64,000 nt of DNA from CAWGAJ01 sp963820545 (GTDB lineage: Bacteria; Planctomycetota; Planctomycetia; Pirellulales; Thermoguttaceae): NCBI GenBank assembly GCA_963820545.1, contig CAWGAJ010000002.1, positions 248,001 to 312,000 of the forward strand, read 5' to 3'. Shown piece after piece: positions 1 to 9,386 of the stretch; the first letter of the stretch is position 1, and the number at the start of each line of letters is the position of its first letter. Below the pieces are notes generated by a model. The model was not told the DNA's origin. It saw nothing but the letters and a program-made list of their open reading frames with translations, and made no database searches. Position numbers and translations under genes: made by a program.

Positions 1-2
1 CT

Positions 3-2741
3 ACGGCCGAGGACGCGTACTATAACATCGCTTTAGACAAACTTGAACTGACCGAAGTGAAAATTCCCAAGGGCGAAACACAGTTCGACTGGCGCAACAT
101 GCAACTCTGGGAATTTATGCGTCCCTATGCTGTTCTGGACGGGGAAGGCGAGGTTTATGTGCAAACCTCAAGATCCTTGTTATCCGCGACTCCGAGAAGC
201 GATCAGGAAGACTACAATCACATTACCGTTTGTGCTCCGGCGGGCAGGGATGTTAGCGGACGGCTGTTTCTGCCTAAACTCGACTGCACCGGGTACGAGT
301 TGGTGAAATTTAAAATTCTCGCCTCGGCCGCCGACAAAGACGCGAAAAACAAATTCCTCCAAATGAAGATCAATCGCTACGAGCAGCTTTTGAATCGGAA
401 CATTGCCGGCGGGGCGTGGTTCCGGCATCAAGTTCGCCAAGCACAAAAAGACCTGGGCCAGACACCGGCCGAGATCCTGGATTCTCCGCGGCCCATGATG
501 GGACGTAGGAACCGATTCGAGGACGTCGACTCGACTTACGACCTCTTCACCGGCGGCCGGGCGATCAGCGAAAACCTCCAACTCGACCGCATTCTGCCCC
601 CTGCCAAGCCTGGTGAAGAGACCGTGGCCGTTGATTCGCTTGAGGGCATCACGATTCAGGAAATCGATTGGAAGCCGCTTTTGGAGGGCCTCAATCCCCA
701 GCTCGATCCCCTGGCCGACAAGGTGCCCTTCGACCAGCACGTGGTCTTTTTCCCCACGTTCCAGGCGGCCCTGACCATCTCCGATGAGACGAAGAACGTG
801 CCAGGACTGTTTCTCAAGATGGCGGAGCGGCATTCCGACGACACATCGACAAATGCGCGTTACGAAAAACAACTTTGCCTGACGGTAAGCGGCTTGGCGC
901 GGCTTTTGGGGCCCAAGCTGGTAAAGAGCGTGGCCCTGACCGGCTCCGATCCGTACTTCTTCACCGGCACCGACTTGGCCGTGCTCTTCGAGTCTCCCCA
1001 GCCGGTCGTGCTCGAACAACTTGTTCTCGCCCAAGTGAGCTTAAAGGCCCAGGCCCAGAAAGACGCCCAGCCGATCAGCGGCGAGGTCGCAGGCGTCTCT
1101 TACAAGGGCTTCCGTTCGCCGGACCGCAGCGTCTCCGCGTACGTTGCCCGACTCAATGGAACCGTGGTTGTCGCCAATTCGCCTTATCAACTCGAACGTT
1201 TGGCGAGCGTGGCCAAGGGTGAAACAAAACCGATTGCGGCGTTGGATGAATATAAATTTTTCCGCAGCCGCTACACCCTGGACGATAAGAACGAGACGGC
1301 CTTTTGCTTCATCAGCGACGCCACGATCCGCCGCTGGTGCGGACCGCGGTGGCGGATCGCCGCCAGCCGTCGCGTGCGCGACGCCGCCGTCATGGCCGAC
1401 ATGCAAGCCGGCCAACTCGACCGGCTTGTGGAAGGTAAGATCAAAACCGGACCGATTTACACTGATCTGCCCATTGCGGCAAAAGGCGAACTGCAACTTA
1501 CTCCCGACGGCGTTGTGTCCTCGGCGCTGGGCTCGTTCGACTTCCTGACGCCCATTGCCGAAATACCCCTGGACCGCGTGAGCAAGGCCGAGGCCGATGC
1601 CTATAACCGTTGGCGCACGGGCTACCAGAGCAATTGGCGCTGGGCCTTCGACCCCATCGCCATCCGCCTGGGCGTGGAAAAGAAAAAACTCTCGGCCGAT
1701 ATGACCGTGATGCCGCTGATCTGGGGCACGGACTACCGGGAGTTCATAAACGTGTCGCGCGGAGTAAAATTTCCCGCCGACGCCGGCGACTTGCACAAGA
1801 CATTAGGGCATTTTATCCTGGCCATCAACAGAGATTCGCAACGGGTCCGCTCCGGGGCGGACTTCTTACGCCTGATGGCGCTCGGAGTTCAGATAGATTT
1901 CTTAAGCTGGCTGGGCAATCACGTCTGCGCTTATGTGGACGACGATCCCCTCTGGGACGAACTGGCCAAGGTCAAGCTCGAAGATCTCCCAGATTTCGTT
2001 AGAAAAAATGTCGGACGAATACCGCTGGCTTTGCGCGCGGATGTGTCGAGTGGAATGAAGCTCACGGCATTTTTAGTGGCGCTGCGGGCCTTCGTCGATC
2101 AGACCGCCCCGGGGATGACCAACTGGGAAACGCTGACTTACAAGGAGCAGCCCTATGTGAAGATCACGCCCACCGAACGCGCCCGCGGCCGGGAAAACGA
2201 AATGGAGAATTTGGCCATTTATTATACCGCTTCGGGCGATTCCCTGCTGCTTACTCTCAATGAGGCCCTGTTGAAACGCTCGATCGACCGCCAACTTGCC
2301 CGGGAAGAGGCCCAAAAGAAAGGCGAGAAGCCGCCGGAGATCGAGCATCCCTGGCTCGGAGAAAGCATGGCCCTTGCCGTGGAGGGAAAATATTTACAGT
2401 TTGCCGGCATTTTATCGTCACGATTCCAGCGGCCCAGCCCGATGCAGGCCGGCTCGTGGAACAACCTGCCCATCCTGAATGAGTGGAAACGGCGCTACCC
2501 GAACGAAGACCCGGTAAAGCTCCACGCCCGGTTCTGGCACACCGAGTTGGTCTGTCCCGGCGGCGGAAAGTACGTTTGGAACGAGAAGTGGCAAACCATG
2601 GAATCGACCGTGTACGGTCATCCCGGCGAGCCCAAGGAAGGTCCGCTCCTCATGCCGATCTACCAGTCCTGGGAACGCGGCGACTTCGGCCTGACCTTTG
2701 AGGAGCAAGGACTCCGCGCAAAAGTGCTGCTGATACGGTGA
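3..2741 (+). CDS. Large protein of unknown function, 5' end outside the window
   Basis: The reading frame is open back to base 3, so the gene starts before the window; the GTG at 57 is only an internal codon. About 912 codons are visible, ending at TGA 2739-2741. I do not recognise the family. The visible part has no membrane segments, is rich in charged residues and Trp, and has no cysteine motif or nucleotide-binding loop that I can see. The C-terminal third ends in a Trp/Pro-rich tail. Codon use and GC match the neighbouring core genes, which argues that it is real. A palindromic repeat follows about 70 bases downstream, and the next gene is in the same direction. It may be a planctomycete-restricted cell-envelope or periplasmic protein, but that is a guess from its size and the absence of known motifs. 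Confidence 0.8.
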   Translation, partial: TAEDAYYNIALDKLELTEVKIPKGETQFDWRNMQLWEFMRPYAVLDGEGEVYVQTSRSLLSATPRSDQEDYNHITVCAPAGRDVSGRLFLPKLDCTGYELVKFKILASAADKDAKNKFLQMKINRYEQLLNRNIAGGAWFRHQVRQAQKDLGQTPAEILDSPRPMMGRRNRFEDVDSTYDLFTGGRAISENLQLDRILPPAKPGEETVAVDSLEGITIQEIDWKPLLEGLNPQLDPLADKVPFDQHVVFFPTFQAALTISDETKNVPGLFLKMAERHSDDTSTNARYEKQLCLTVSGLARLLGPKLVKSVALTGSDPYFFTGTDLAVLFESPQPVVLEQLVLAQVSLKAQAQKDAQPISGEVAGVSYKGFRSPDRSVSAYVARLNGTVVVANSPYQLERLASVAKGETKPIAALDEYKFFRSRYTLDDKNETAFCFISDATIRRWCGPRWRIAASRRVRDAAVMADMQAGQLDRLVEGKIKTGPIYTDLPIAAKGELQLTPDGVVSSALGSFDFLTPIAEIPLDRVSKAEADAYNRWRTGYQSNWRWAFDPIAIRLGVEKKKLSADMTVMPLIWGTDYREFINVSRGVKFPADAGDLHKTLGHFILAINRDSQRVRSGADFLRLMALGVQIDFLSWLGNHVCAYVDDDPLWDELAKVKLEDLPDFVRKNVGRIPLALRADVSSGMKLTAFLVALRAFVDQTAPGMTNWETLTYKEQPYVKITPTERARGRENEMENLAIYYTASGDSLLLTLNEALLKRSIDRQLAREEAQKKGEKPPEIEHPWLGESMALAVEGKYLQFAGILSSRFQRPSPMQAGSWNNLPILNEWKRRYPNEDPVKLHARFWHTELVCPGGGKYVWNEKWQTMESTVYGHPGEPKEGPLLMPIYQSWERGDFGLTFEEQGLRAKVLLIR

Positions 2742-3077
2742 GAAAGAAGGGACTAGGGGATCGGGAATAGTCTTTGTTTGAGGTTTAAGCACTTTTTGCA
2801 CGCATGTTTCAGAGCCGGGCCGTGTCGGCCCGGTTGAACTATAAATCAGCCGGACTGACACAGTCCGGCTCTGCTGTTTGGTTGCGGCCGTCAGGCCGCG
2901 CTAGGAAATAGATGTGTAGGCCCAGCTTTGCCAGACACATTCCTCCATTTTTGATGCTAAGTGTCGGGCATACCTGGAACATCCACATCTTGCCACAACT
3001 TGTGACTTCATCATAAAATAATCTCAGCGGTAGGCATCTGATCAGTCCTGTGGTTCTTTTTATCGTACAGCCCGCTG
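2742..3077. other. Gap without genes; holds one palindromic repeat
   Basis: No convincing coding frame. The only structure I see is the repeat at 2811-2873. The last part may hold the promoter of the following TPR gene, but no clear -35/-10 pair stands out. Confidence 0.5.
2811..2873. repeat. REP-like double hairpin
   Basis: The two ends, AGAGCCGGGCCGTG and its near inverse CAGTCCGGCTCT, can pair. Each half also contains its own small palindrome (GCCGGGC...GCCCGG and CCGGACTG...CAGTCCGG). This layout, a palindrome made of two palindromes between genes, matches other elements in this window such as the one at 3632-3682. It lies just after a stop codon and could also help end transcription, though no T-run follows. 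Confidence 0.6.
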
Positions 3078-5451
3078 ATGTCCAAGCGCAACAACTCTTC
3101 CCCGAAGCATACTTCCCAGACTCGGCCGGGCATTTCGCTTCGCTCGACTACACATCTGCGCGCTGGCAGGCGGAATTCTGATTGCCATTGCGGCCTTACT
3201 CGTTTATCTCCCGGCCTTAAGCGGCGGCTTCATTCTTGACGACGACGGGCTGTTGACCGACAACCCACTGATAAAATCATCTGACGGCCTGTACCGCTTC
3301 TGGTGCACCACCGAACCTACCGACTACTGGCCCATGTCTAGCACTACACTATGGTTCGAGTGGCGTCTGTGGGGAATGAACCCGACCGGCTACCACATCA
3401 CCAATCTGCTCTTGCACGTTGCCGCATCATTGCTGATTTGGGTCACGTTGAGGAAGTTGTCTCTTCCCGGCGCTTTTTGGGCAGTGATGATCTTCAGCGT
3501 ACATCCGGTGAACGTGGAGTCGGTGGCGTGGATCGCCCAGCGCAAAGGCCTGCTGGCAATGCTGTTTTTCCTGTTGTCGATTCTGTGTTATCTAAGGCAG
3601 TTCTCAACGAGTTGTGGGGATAACGCCCAACGTAGCAGGCACACTCCGTGTGCCGGTACCGCACACGGAGTGTGCGGTCTACTTACAGGCCGTTGGTACT
3701 GGCTGAGCCTGGTGGCATTCGTGTTGGCGATGCTCAGCAAGGGCTCGGTGGCGGTCATGCCGGTGTTGCTGCTGGGGATCGTCTGGTGGCTGCGTCCTCT
3801 GACCAAGTGGGACCTGGTGCGGACCGCGCCGTTTTTCGTGGTTGCCGTGGTGTTGGCGGGAGTGAACGTGTGGTTCCAAACACACGGTACGGGAGTAGAA
3901 TATCGGAGCGTTGGTTTTGTCGAGCGTCTGCTGGGCGCCGGGACGGTGGTGTGGTTCTACCTTTACAAGGCGATTTTGCCGCTCAATCTGGCCTTTGTTT
4001 ATCCGCAGTGGCGCATCGAGAGCGGCAATTTGCTCTGGTGGCTGCCGCTTATGGCGGCGTTGGTCGTTACGGCGGTGCTCTGGCGGTATAGAGCAGGCTG
4101 GAGCCGGCCTTTATTGTTTGCCTGGGGTTTTTTCTGCGTGGCATTGGCGCCGGTGCTGGGTTTTATAGATGTGGGTTTCATGCAGTTCTCGCCGGTGGCC
4201 GACCACTATCAGCACATTGCGCTCATCGGAGTGATTGCCTTGGCGGCGGCGGGGTGGAGCAGATGGCATGAGCGCACGCGCGGGGCGGCACGCTGGGCGG
4301 CAAACGTCGCGGCGCTAGTGGTGCTCTGTGCGCTCATGTCGCTCGCCTGGCAACAAAGCAGGTTCTACAGCGACGCCATTACGCTGTACCAGGCAACGCT
4401 GGAAAAAAATCCGGCATGTCCGCTGCTTCACAACAACCTGGGCTTTGTGTTGATCCAAGAAAATCGGCCGCAAGAGGCGATCGAACATTGCCAACAAGCC
4501 CTGCGCCTTGAGCCTAACTATGCCGATGCCCATAACAACCTGGGCACTGCCTTGGATAAGACAGGCCGGCTGCCGGAGGCAATGGAACATTACCGCCAGG
4601 CCCTGCTGCTCAAACCCGATTACCCCCAAGCCCTCTTCAACCTGGGCGGCGCTCTGGTTGAAACAGGCCGGCTGTCGGAGGCGATCGAACATTATCGGCA
4701 GGCCCTGCTCCTGAAGCCCTACTTCCCCGAGGCCCACAACAACCTGGGCTACGCCTTGGCCAATACAGACCAACTGCCAGAGGCGATCGAACATTACCAG
4801 CAGGCCCTACGACTGAAGCCCGACTTCCCCGAGGCCCACGACAACCTGGGTCTCGCCCTGGCCAAAGCGGGTCGGCCGCGGGAGGCGATCGAACAATTCC
4901 AGCAGGTCCTGCGCCTGAAGCCTGACAACGCCAACGCCCACAACAACCTGGGCCTCACGCTGGCCAATACAGGCCGGCTGCAAGAGGCGGTCGAACATTA
5001 CAATCAAGCCCTGCGCCTGAAGCCCAATTATCCTGAGGCCAACAACAATCTGGGCAATGCCTTGCTCCGGGCAGGAAGAATGCAGGAGGCGATCGAACAT
5101 TACCGCCAAGCAATACAATTCGATCCCAACTTCCCCGAGGCCTGCTTTAACCTGGGCATTGCCTTGATGCAAGTAGGCCAATTACAGGAGGCAAGCGAAA
5201 ATTTCCGGCAAGTCCTGCGCCTAAAGCCTAACGATATCGAGGCATATTACAATTTGGCGTTGGCCTATGCGCGCCTGCAACAATCCTCCCAAGCCATTGC
5301 CACGGTCCAGAAGGCCTTGGAACTTGCCCAATCTCAGGGACAAACGTCACAGGCCAAGCAAATTGAAGAGTGGCTGAATTCCTACCGCGCCAGCTTATCC
5401 AAACTCCCAAATGCAACACCCGCTGTTGAATCCGCCTCGCCGCCACATTAG
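3078..5451 (+). CDS. GT-C-like membrane protein with C-terminal TPR array; N-terminal frameshift suspected
   Basis: The N-terminal half is a polytopic membrane domain that starts LPALSGGFILDDDG, the early acidic loop typical of GT-C glycosyltransferases and of TMTC-like proteins. About ten hydrophobic segments follow. From about residue 390 of the frame there are about nine consecutive TPR units with the NNLG...A...G...EAIEHY...AL.L.P pattern. In the frame used by the body of the gene, the only common start is TTG 3253, which would cut off the first membrane helix. The frame upstream still reads a good helix back to about 3160 but has no ATG/GTG/TTG. An ATG at 3078 in another frame reads MSKRNNSSPKH and would join after a one-base shift near 3160. 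The likely role is glycosyl transfer onto surface molecules, with the TPRs binding partners. A 51-bp palindrome is inserted in frame at 3632-3682. Confidence 0.8.
3632..3682. repeat. 51-bp palindromic repeat inserted in frame inside a gene
   Basis: Two 15-base arms, GCACACTCCGTGTGC (3639-3653) and GCACACGGAGTGTGC (3661-3675), are mutual inverse complements, and each is itself nearly palindromic. The outer ends GTAG and CTAC extend the symmetry. The 51 bases are 17 codons, so the host TPR/GT-C gene stays open across it, adding a Cys/His/Arg-rich loop between two membrane helices. This looks like a REP-type mobile palindrome that landed in a tolerant loop. Confidence 0.75.
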
Positions 5452-5538
5452 GATGGAAAAAGATGCTATGGATGCGTCCGCGCGAACATGTCGATAAGCA
5501 AACCTGTCACAATTTTGAGGTAATAAGGAGTATCATAC

Positions 5539-6405
5539 ATGGCCATTAAAGGTCTGACCATCATCGGGGAATCGATTAACGATTCGGTTCCCTCGACCAA
5601 GAAACTTTTCGATGCCGGCGACATCGCCGGAATTTTGGAGCTGGCCCGCACTCAAGACGAAGGTGGAGCGGCGTACATCGACGTGAACGTTGGGCCACGC
5701 CCGCCGCAATTCATGGCCGAGATGGCGGGAAAAATTCAAAGTGTGACGGCCAAGCCGCTATCGATCGATACGCCTGATCCGGCCATTGCCCAAGCCGCCT
5801 TGGAGACCTACGATCCCCAGCGCCGGCGGCAAGAAGCCGATCCTCAACTCCATTAGCGCCCTGCGCGTGGGAATGTTTGACCTTTACCGCATCCAGCCCT
5901 TCATGCCGATATTGTTGGTATCCGAGAATGTGGTCGGCGGCCGGTCGCGGCCATGCCGCACCGCCGCGGAAACTTATGCCGCCGCCAAATACATGCTCAA
6001 CACTTTCCGCGACCGCTGTCCCGGAGCGACCACTGCCGATTGCATCATCGACCCGGGCATAAGTCCCATCGGCAGCGATTCCGAAGGCAACCTGCATCGG
6101 CTTATCGCCGCCCTGGAATTGATCCACACGGATCCCGATTTTACGGGCGCGCACGTCTCCGTGGGTTTAAGTAACTTTACGGTCATGTTGCCGACCAAGG
6201 CGCGGACGGTTCCGCGGTTAAAGGCCCGCTGGAAAGCGCGTTTCTCACCAAGGCCATGCCTTTGGGATTGGACATGGTCATCGGTTCGGTGAAACGAAAG
6301 TACGAATTGCTCGCCGGCGATCACACGGCCATGATCTGCCTGGAAGATTGTTTGAAGCTTACAGGTTTTGACGTGTTGCTGCGAATCCGCGAATTTTATG
6401 TGTAA
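5539..6405 (+). CDS. acsE: Methyltetrahydrofolate:corrinoid/Fe-S protein methyltransferase-like, two frameshifts
   Basis: Pterin-binding methyltransferase family. It moves the methyl group of 5-methyl-H4folate to the cobalt of a corrinoid protein, as in the methyl branch of the Wood-Ljungdahl pathway. The start ATG 5539 has a strong AAGGAG 8 bases upstream. The reading begins with a TIIGESIND pterin-site segment and has the DVN segment (YIDVNVG). It breaks at a CCCC run (5815-5818), continues in the next frame with GGKKPILNSIS and ADCIIDPG, then shifts again near 6200 to finish with GPLESAFLTKAMPLGLDM and REFYV, stop 6403-6405. Repaired length is about 288 codons, slightly longer than the usual 260-270. 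Each break is explained by one base (one extra C, one lost base), which fits assembly error better than decay. The neighbour fhs acts in the same pathway. It could also be a related corrinoid methyltransferase (MtrH/MtvA type). Confidence 0.8.
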
Positions 6406-6578
6406 AAAAGCCTTTATCTCCTTTTTTAGGGAGCTTGTTTTCGTTGCAAAATCCCCTGCACAACGTATATTTTCCTGGATAAATCAACTCCCGGCGCAAA
6501 TGCCGAGGCTAAACATAGTGCTCAATTTTTTTAATCCGCAATCCCTGGCCCCTGACCTCTGACCCCTGACCTCTGATC
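6406..6578. repeat. Short gap with a short-period repeat before fhs
   Basis: Bases 6541-6577 repeat a CCCTGACCTCTGA-type unit almost three times, ending two bases before the fhs start codon. The same kind of unit occurs at many gene borders in this window. No conventional ribosome-binding site is visible in front of fhs. Confidence 0.6.
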
Positions 6579-8270
6579 ATGTCCGACAAATCGCGAACTC
6601 TGCCGCCTGATATTGAAATCACTCGCGCAGCCAAGTGGCTGCCCATCGAGGAAGTTGCCGCCAACTTGGGTATTCCCGACGAGGCCTTGGAGCATTACGG
6701 CAAATTCAAGGGCAAGGTTTCGCTCGACTTTTATCACAGCCTGGACAATGCCCCGATGGGCAAGTTGATTCTGGTAACGGCCGTTACTCCCACGCCCGCG
6801 GGCGAGGGCAAGACCACCACCAGCATCGGGCTGTGCGACGCGCTTAATCGCATTGGTAAGAAGACGACCGTCTGTTTGCGCGAGCCCTCGATGGGGCCCT
6901 GCTTCGGCATGAAAGGCGGAGCGGCGGGCGGCGGTTATTCCCAGGTCGTGCCCATGGAAGACATTAACCTCCACTTCACCGGCGACTTCCACGCCATCGA
7001 ACTAGCCCACAATCTGCTGGCCGCCATGGTCGACAACCACGTCCAGTATGGCAATCAATTAGAACTTGATCCCCGGCGGATCATTTGGAAGCGCGTGGTC
7101 GACATGAACGACCGGGCTTTGCGCAACATCATTGTCGGGCTGGGCGGGATCAATAACAGCATGCCCCGCGAAAGCGGCTTCGACATTACCGTTACCTCGG
7201 AGGTGATGGCCTGTTTGTGTCTCACCGAGTCCATCCACGATCTCAGGCAGCGGCTGGGGCGGATCATCGTGGCATACACCCGCGATAAAAAACCCGTCAC
7301 CGCCACCGATCTTAAGGCCCACGGGGCGATGACCGTGCTCTTAAGAGACGCGCTGAAGCCGAACCTGGTGCAGACCTTGGAGAACAATCCGGCGCTGATC
7401 CACGGCGGGCCGTTCGCCAATATCGCCCACGGCTGCAACAGCGTCATCGCCACGAAACTGGCCCTGCGGCTTGCGGAATACACCGTCACCGAGGCCGGCT
7501 TTGGCGCCGACCTGGGCGCGGAAAAATTCATGAACATCAAGTGCCGCAAGGCCGGCATTAAACCCGATGCCGTAGTGATCGTGGCCACTGTGCGGGCGTT
7601 GAAACACCACGGCGGCGTGGCGCTAAAGGACCTCGCCGGGCCCAATCTCGAAGCCCTTGACAAAGGCGTGGAAAACCTGAAAAAGCACATCGAAAACATC
7701 CACCGCTTCGGTCTGCCCGTGGTGGTGGCCATCAATCATTTCGCCACCGACACCGCGGAGGAAATCCAATTCATCAAGGACAAGTGCGCTTATCTGACCG
7801 TGAAAATTGTCACCGCCGACCACTGGGCCCGCGGCGGCGCCGGCGCCGAAGAACTTGCCCGGGCCGTAGTCGATATGATCGAAAACACCAAGACCGATTT
7901 CTCTTTACTCTATCCCGACACCTGCACCCTCTGGCAAAAAGTGGGCATTATTTGCCGGGAAATCTACGGCGCCACCGACGTGCTGGCCGATAAAAAACTC
8001 CGTGAAAAATTTCACGCCCTGCAAGAGGCCGGCTACGGGCATTTGCCCATCTGTATGGCCAAGACCCAGTTTTCGCTCTCCACCGATCCACTTTTGGTGG
8101 GCCGGCCCAAGACGTTCGACGTGCCTTTAAGAGACGTGATGGTCGCGGCCGGGGCGGGCTTTGTGGTGGTCCTGACCGGCGAAATCATGACCATGCCCGG
8201 CTTGCCCAAAACCCCCGCCGCCGAAGTGATCGACATCGACGAAAAAGGCCAAATCGTGGGACTCTTTTAG
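6579..8270 (+). CDS. fhs: Formate--tetrahydrofolate ligase
   Basis: Forms 10-formyl-H4folate from formate, ATP and H4folate in the cytoplasm, the entry step of the methyl branch of acetyl-CoA synthesis and a general one-carbon source. It has 563 residues, the family's normal size (about 557). The P-loop-like ATP site TPAGEGKTT is at residues 72-80, followed by EPSMGPCFGMKGGAAGGG and the FTGDFHAI segment, all hallmarks of the family. The C-terminal part (MPGLPKTPAAE) is also typical. The gene is intact, unlike the broken acsE-like gene 170 bases upstream on the same strand; together they give two steps of one pathway. The start codon is preceded by a repeat rather than a clear ribosome-binding site, so expression may depend on the upstream gene. 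Confidence 0.97.
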   Translation: MSDKSRTLPPDIEITRAAKWLPIEEVAANLGIPDEALEHYGKFKGKVSLDFYHSLDNAPMGKLILVTAVTPTPAGEGKTTTSIGLCDALNRIGKKTTVCLREPSMGPCFGMKGGAAGGGYSQVVPMEDINLHFTGDFHAIELAHNLLAAMVDNHVQYGNQLELDPRRIIWKRVVDMNDRALRNIIVGLGGINNSMPRESGFDITVTSEVMACLCLTESIHDLRQRLGRIIVAYTRDKKPVTATDLKAHGAMTVLLRDALKPNLVQTLENNPALIHGGPFANIAHGCNSVIATKLALRLAEYTVTEAGFGADLGAEKFMNIKCRKAGIKPDAVVIVATVRALKHHGGVALKDLAGPNLEALDKGVENLKKHIENIHRFGLPVVVAINHFATDTAEEIQFIKDKCAYLTVKIVTADHWARGGAGAEELARAVVDMIENTKTDFSLLYPDTCTLWQKVGIICREIYGATDVLADKKLREKFHALQEAGYGHLPICMAKTQFSLSTDPLLVGRPKTFDVPLRDVMVAAGAGFVVVLTGEIMTMPGLPKTPAAEVIDIDEKGQIVGLF

Positions 8271-8412
8271 TGGCCAGTGGACGGTGGTCAATGGTCAGTT
8301 TGTTTAGCCGCGAGCCGCAGGCGAGCGGGTAATTAGTGGTCAGTGGATCGGGAATCGGGAATTAATAGAAATATATTACATTTAGCCCCGGCGCTTGCGC
8401 CGGGAGATTTAT
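8271..8412. repeat. Repeat-filled gap between converging genes, with a strong hairpin
   Basis: It holds a TGGTCAGTGG-type short-period repeat (8271-8345), a small palindrome GCCGCGAGCCGCAGGCGAGCGG near 8308, and a perfect hairpin CCCGGCGC-TT-GCGCCGGG at 8387-8404. The hairpin lies between the 3' ends of fhs and the GT2 gene and may end transcription from both sides. Confidence 0.6.
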
Positions 8413-9154
8413 TTATCGGCCAAAGAGGTTTCGCACGCCCAGCGAGAAGATGATCCACAGCGCGCTAAACGTTTCGCGGATATCGATTTTAGATTGGCCG
8501 CGCCGCCGATCCGGGAAAACAAACGGGGTTTCGCCGAAGCGGGCGCCCAGCGCTTCAGCGCCAGAGGATTTCCTCTTGAAACGAATATCCACGGCTGCGA
8601 ATGGCGTCGAAAGCGAGCTTTTCCAGCAGAGCCGCGCGATAGCAGCGGAAACCGCCGCTGCAATCCGTAACTTTCAGACCCAAGAGCCAGCGCGAGTAAG
8701 TATTCACGCCCCAGCTCATCAAATGGCGTTTCCAGCCCCAGCCTTCCACGCCGCCGCCGGGTATGCGGCGCGAGCCGATCATCACGTCCACGGCCGGGCC
8801 GTCGGGCGGATCCATGCCGCCCACAAAATTCGGCAGACATTCAGGCGGATGACTGAAATCGGCGTCCATGTTCAACACGTATCGATAACCGTGCTCGATG
8901 CCGTATTTCATGCCCGCGATGATGGCCGTGCCTAAACCCAGCTTGCCGGACCGGTGCAGGCAAAACACCCGCGGATCTTCCTCGTGCTTGCGATCGCACC
9001 AGGCGCCGGTGCCGTCGGGCGAATTGTCGTCGATCACCAACAGGTGTGCATCAGGCAGATGGCGGAAAATTTCCTCCACCAGTAAAGGCAAATTTTCCAG
9101 CTCGTTGTATGTGGCTACCGTAACCAGTGTTTTTTCTGAGTTGGACATTAACAT
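8413..9154 (-). CDS. Polyprenol-phosphate mannose synthase-like GT2 glycosyltransferase, one frameshift
   Basis: Family 2 glycosyltransferase of the DPM1 type, which loads a sugar (usually mannose from GDP-mannose) onto polyprenyl phosphate at the inner face of the membrane. That lipid sugar is the donor for GT-C enzymes. Nucleotide-binding motif IDDNSPDGTG is at 41-50 and the metal-binding DAD at 97-99, followed by DCSGGFRCYR. The first frame stops at 8555-8557 right after FQEEILWR. Skipping one T there restores EALGARFGETPFVF and a normal C-terminus ending FSLGVRNLFGR at TAA 8413-8415. Repaired length is about 247 residues, normal for the soluble form. It lies downstream of two GT-C-like membrane proteins, which would be natural users of its product. 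The start ATG 9154 could also be the in-frame Met two codons later. Confidence 0.88.
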
Positions 9155-9386
9155 ATATTCCTAAAGAGTTTAGCCCGGGCACTTGTGACCGGTGATTATG
9201 ACTTTTTGCACCGATCGCAAGCGATCGGGCTAAACGGGTGTTTATTCTCTTTACGATCATCAATATTATTCGATGGATACTTCATGTACCATTATACTTT
9301 ATATTTTGAATTGTCGGCACGAAGAAAGCAATATTCCACAATCAATCGGCGCTGTTCCACTCCACTTTATTGGGAAAGCCGATCCG
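9155..9386. repeat. Gap with REP-like palindrome
   Basis: A TTTAGCCCGGGC...GATCGCAAGCGATCGGGCTAAAC element spans 9170-9237: its ends are inverse complements (TTTAGCCCG / CGGGCTAAA) and the middle holds the palindrome CGATCGCAAGCGATCG. No gene seen. Confidence 0.55.

Noticed and set aside
180..1034. Long minus-strand frame inside the first gene
   Set aside because: Antisense shadow with the usual Arg/Gly/Leu-rich composition and no motifs.
8395..8935. Plus-strand frames opposite the GT2 gene
   Set aside because: Shadows of the GT2 gene; the frameshift repair gives a complete GT2 on the minus strand.
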